From: Deltaproteobacteria bacterium
Lineage (GTDB): Bacteria; Desulfobacterota; DSM-4660; Desulfatiglandales; HGW-15
Direction of reading: 5' to 3'
NCBI GenBank assembly: GCA_019308985.1
Contig: JAFDHB010000094.1
Span: forward strand, 1-13,582
Length of the DNA stretch: 13,582 bases
A program made the position numbers and the translations under genes. This document shows positions 13,277-13,582 of this stretch, one piece after another. Every line of letters begins with the position of its first letter. Positions within the stretch are counted from its first letter, which is position 1. The notes below the pieces were generated by a model that was not told the DNA's origin, made no database searches, and was given only the letters and a program-made list of their open reading frames with translations.

Positions 13277-13319
13277 AATGCGTAATACTGGTAATAATAC
13301 TTCTGCTTATTTTTGTCAA
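13277..13319 (-). promoter_or_regulatory. Promoter and possible operator of the toxin-antitoxin pair
   Basis: TTGACA (13314-13319) is followed after 17 bases by TATTAC. The repeated GTATTA motifs (GTATTATTACCAGTATTAC) lie over and just after the -10, the expected place for antitoxin binding. The leader to the ATG is about 25-30 bases. The operator assignment is inference from position and repetition. Confidence 0.5.
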
Positions 13320-13342
13320 TCATGGATATCTCATGCATGAGA

Positions 13343-13371
13343 GGGGGGACGACCTTCAATTTTCAAATAAC
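13343..13371 (+). repeat. Terminal sequence of the second RAYT element
   Basis: GGGGGGACGACCTTCAATTTTCAAATAACT lies just past the RAYT stop codon and matches both inverted ends of the 12276-12538 element. It is probably the transposase-proximal end of this element, with the opposite end beyond the window. Confidence 0.7.
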
Positions 13372-13582
13372 TCAATCATCAAGGTGATAATCGCCTTCTT
13401 TTGCTATTTTCTCTCCTCGCACAACCGCATAACTGACCGCACCAGGCGTTATGTCAAATCTCCTCGCCAAATCCACCATTGACATCCCTAATTCAACCAC
13501 AGCCCAATAGCAAAGTAAATCCCTGGCCCTCACCCGGTCCTTTTGCCTCCCTCTTCCCGTTATGTATTCCCTTTCCAAGTGA
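13372..13582 (-). CDS. REP-associated tyrosine transposase (RAYT), C-terminal part, open at window edge
   Basis: Partial; the frame stays open to the end of the window, so there is no real start here. The visible 70 residues include GRGRQKDRVRARDLLCYWAVVELGMSMVDLARRFDITPGAVSYAV and end EGDYHLDD. This is the DnaA-like helix-turn-helix tail typical of IS200/IS605-related RAYT proteins that handle REP-type palindromes. The catalytic Y1 domain would lie beyond 13582. The stop and 3' flank match the relic at 12304, including the terminal sequence at 13343. Confidence 0.8.
   Translation of the reverse strand, partial: HLEREYITGRGRQKDRVRARDLLCYWAVVELGMSMVDLARRFDITPGAVSYAVVRGEKIAKEGDYHLDD

Noticed and set aside
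12304..13582. CRISPR-like repetition suggested by the recurring GGGGGACGACCTTCAAT motif
   Set aside because: Only three occurrences, one inverted, all at transposase-element ends; no regular spacers.

Overview
This window looks like chromosomal DNA from an anaerobic deltaproteobacterium (Desulfobacterota, in the Syntrophobacterales/Desulfobacterales range). This is inferred from gene content only: a HesB/IscA-like selenoprotein with an in-frame TGA, a DisA_N diadenylate cyclase, a dipeptide ABC transporter operon, SCP-2 and UbiD-type genes, and abundant palindromic repeats. No rRNA or tRNA gene was recognised.

Layout. Positions 1-2190 lie on the minus strand: a small CxxC/CxxC protein, a broken ubiD relic, thiD (HMP/HMP-P kinase), a structured spacer that could encode a rod-like RNA, and a HesB-like selenoprotein gene with its own promoter, RBS, in-frame UGA and SECIS-like hairpin. 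A plus-strand SCP-2 gene follows at 2651, then one copy of a 100-bp three-hairpin repeat. Next comes a minus-strand diadenylate cyclase (CdaA) that carries a C-terminal YbbR/CdaR-like domain. Positions 4604-8590 hold a minus-strand peptide-transport operon (binding protein, two permeases) whose ATPase gene is reduced to its C-terminal tail. A C-terminal fragment of a second binding protein (8848-9237) sits upstream, directly beside the second copy of the repeat. Positions 9541-11009 hold two small plus-strand genes for exported proteins, one frameshifted and one apparently truncated, separated by palindrome-rich DNA.

From about 10965 to the end the DNA is visibly more A/T-rich and looks accessory. 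It holds a methyltransferase gene overlapping a small membrane-protein gene, a DUF3024 fragment, a 263-bp internally deleted relic of a REP-associated tyrosine transposase (RAYT) with inverted ends, a VapBC-type toxin-antitoxin pair, and the 3' end of a second RAYT gene running off the window.

The most interesting observation is the membrane-protein gene at 11537-11923. It has a good RBS and ATG, then an in-frame TGA at codon 20. A two-tier hairpin (7-bp lower stem, 5-bp upper stem, 5-nt G-containing loop) begins 5 nt after that TGA. This matches the general layout of a bacterial SECIS, in a genome that already appears to use selenocysteine for its HesB-like protein. It is a candidate undescribed selenoprotein, translationally coupled to a SAM-dependent methyltransferase. 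The competing explanation is a nonsense mutation or an internal start at 11830.
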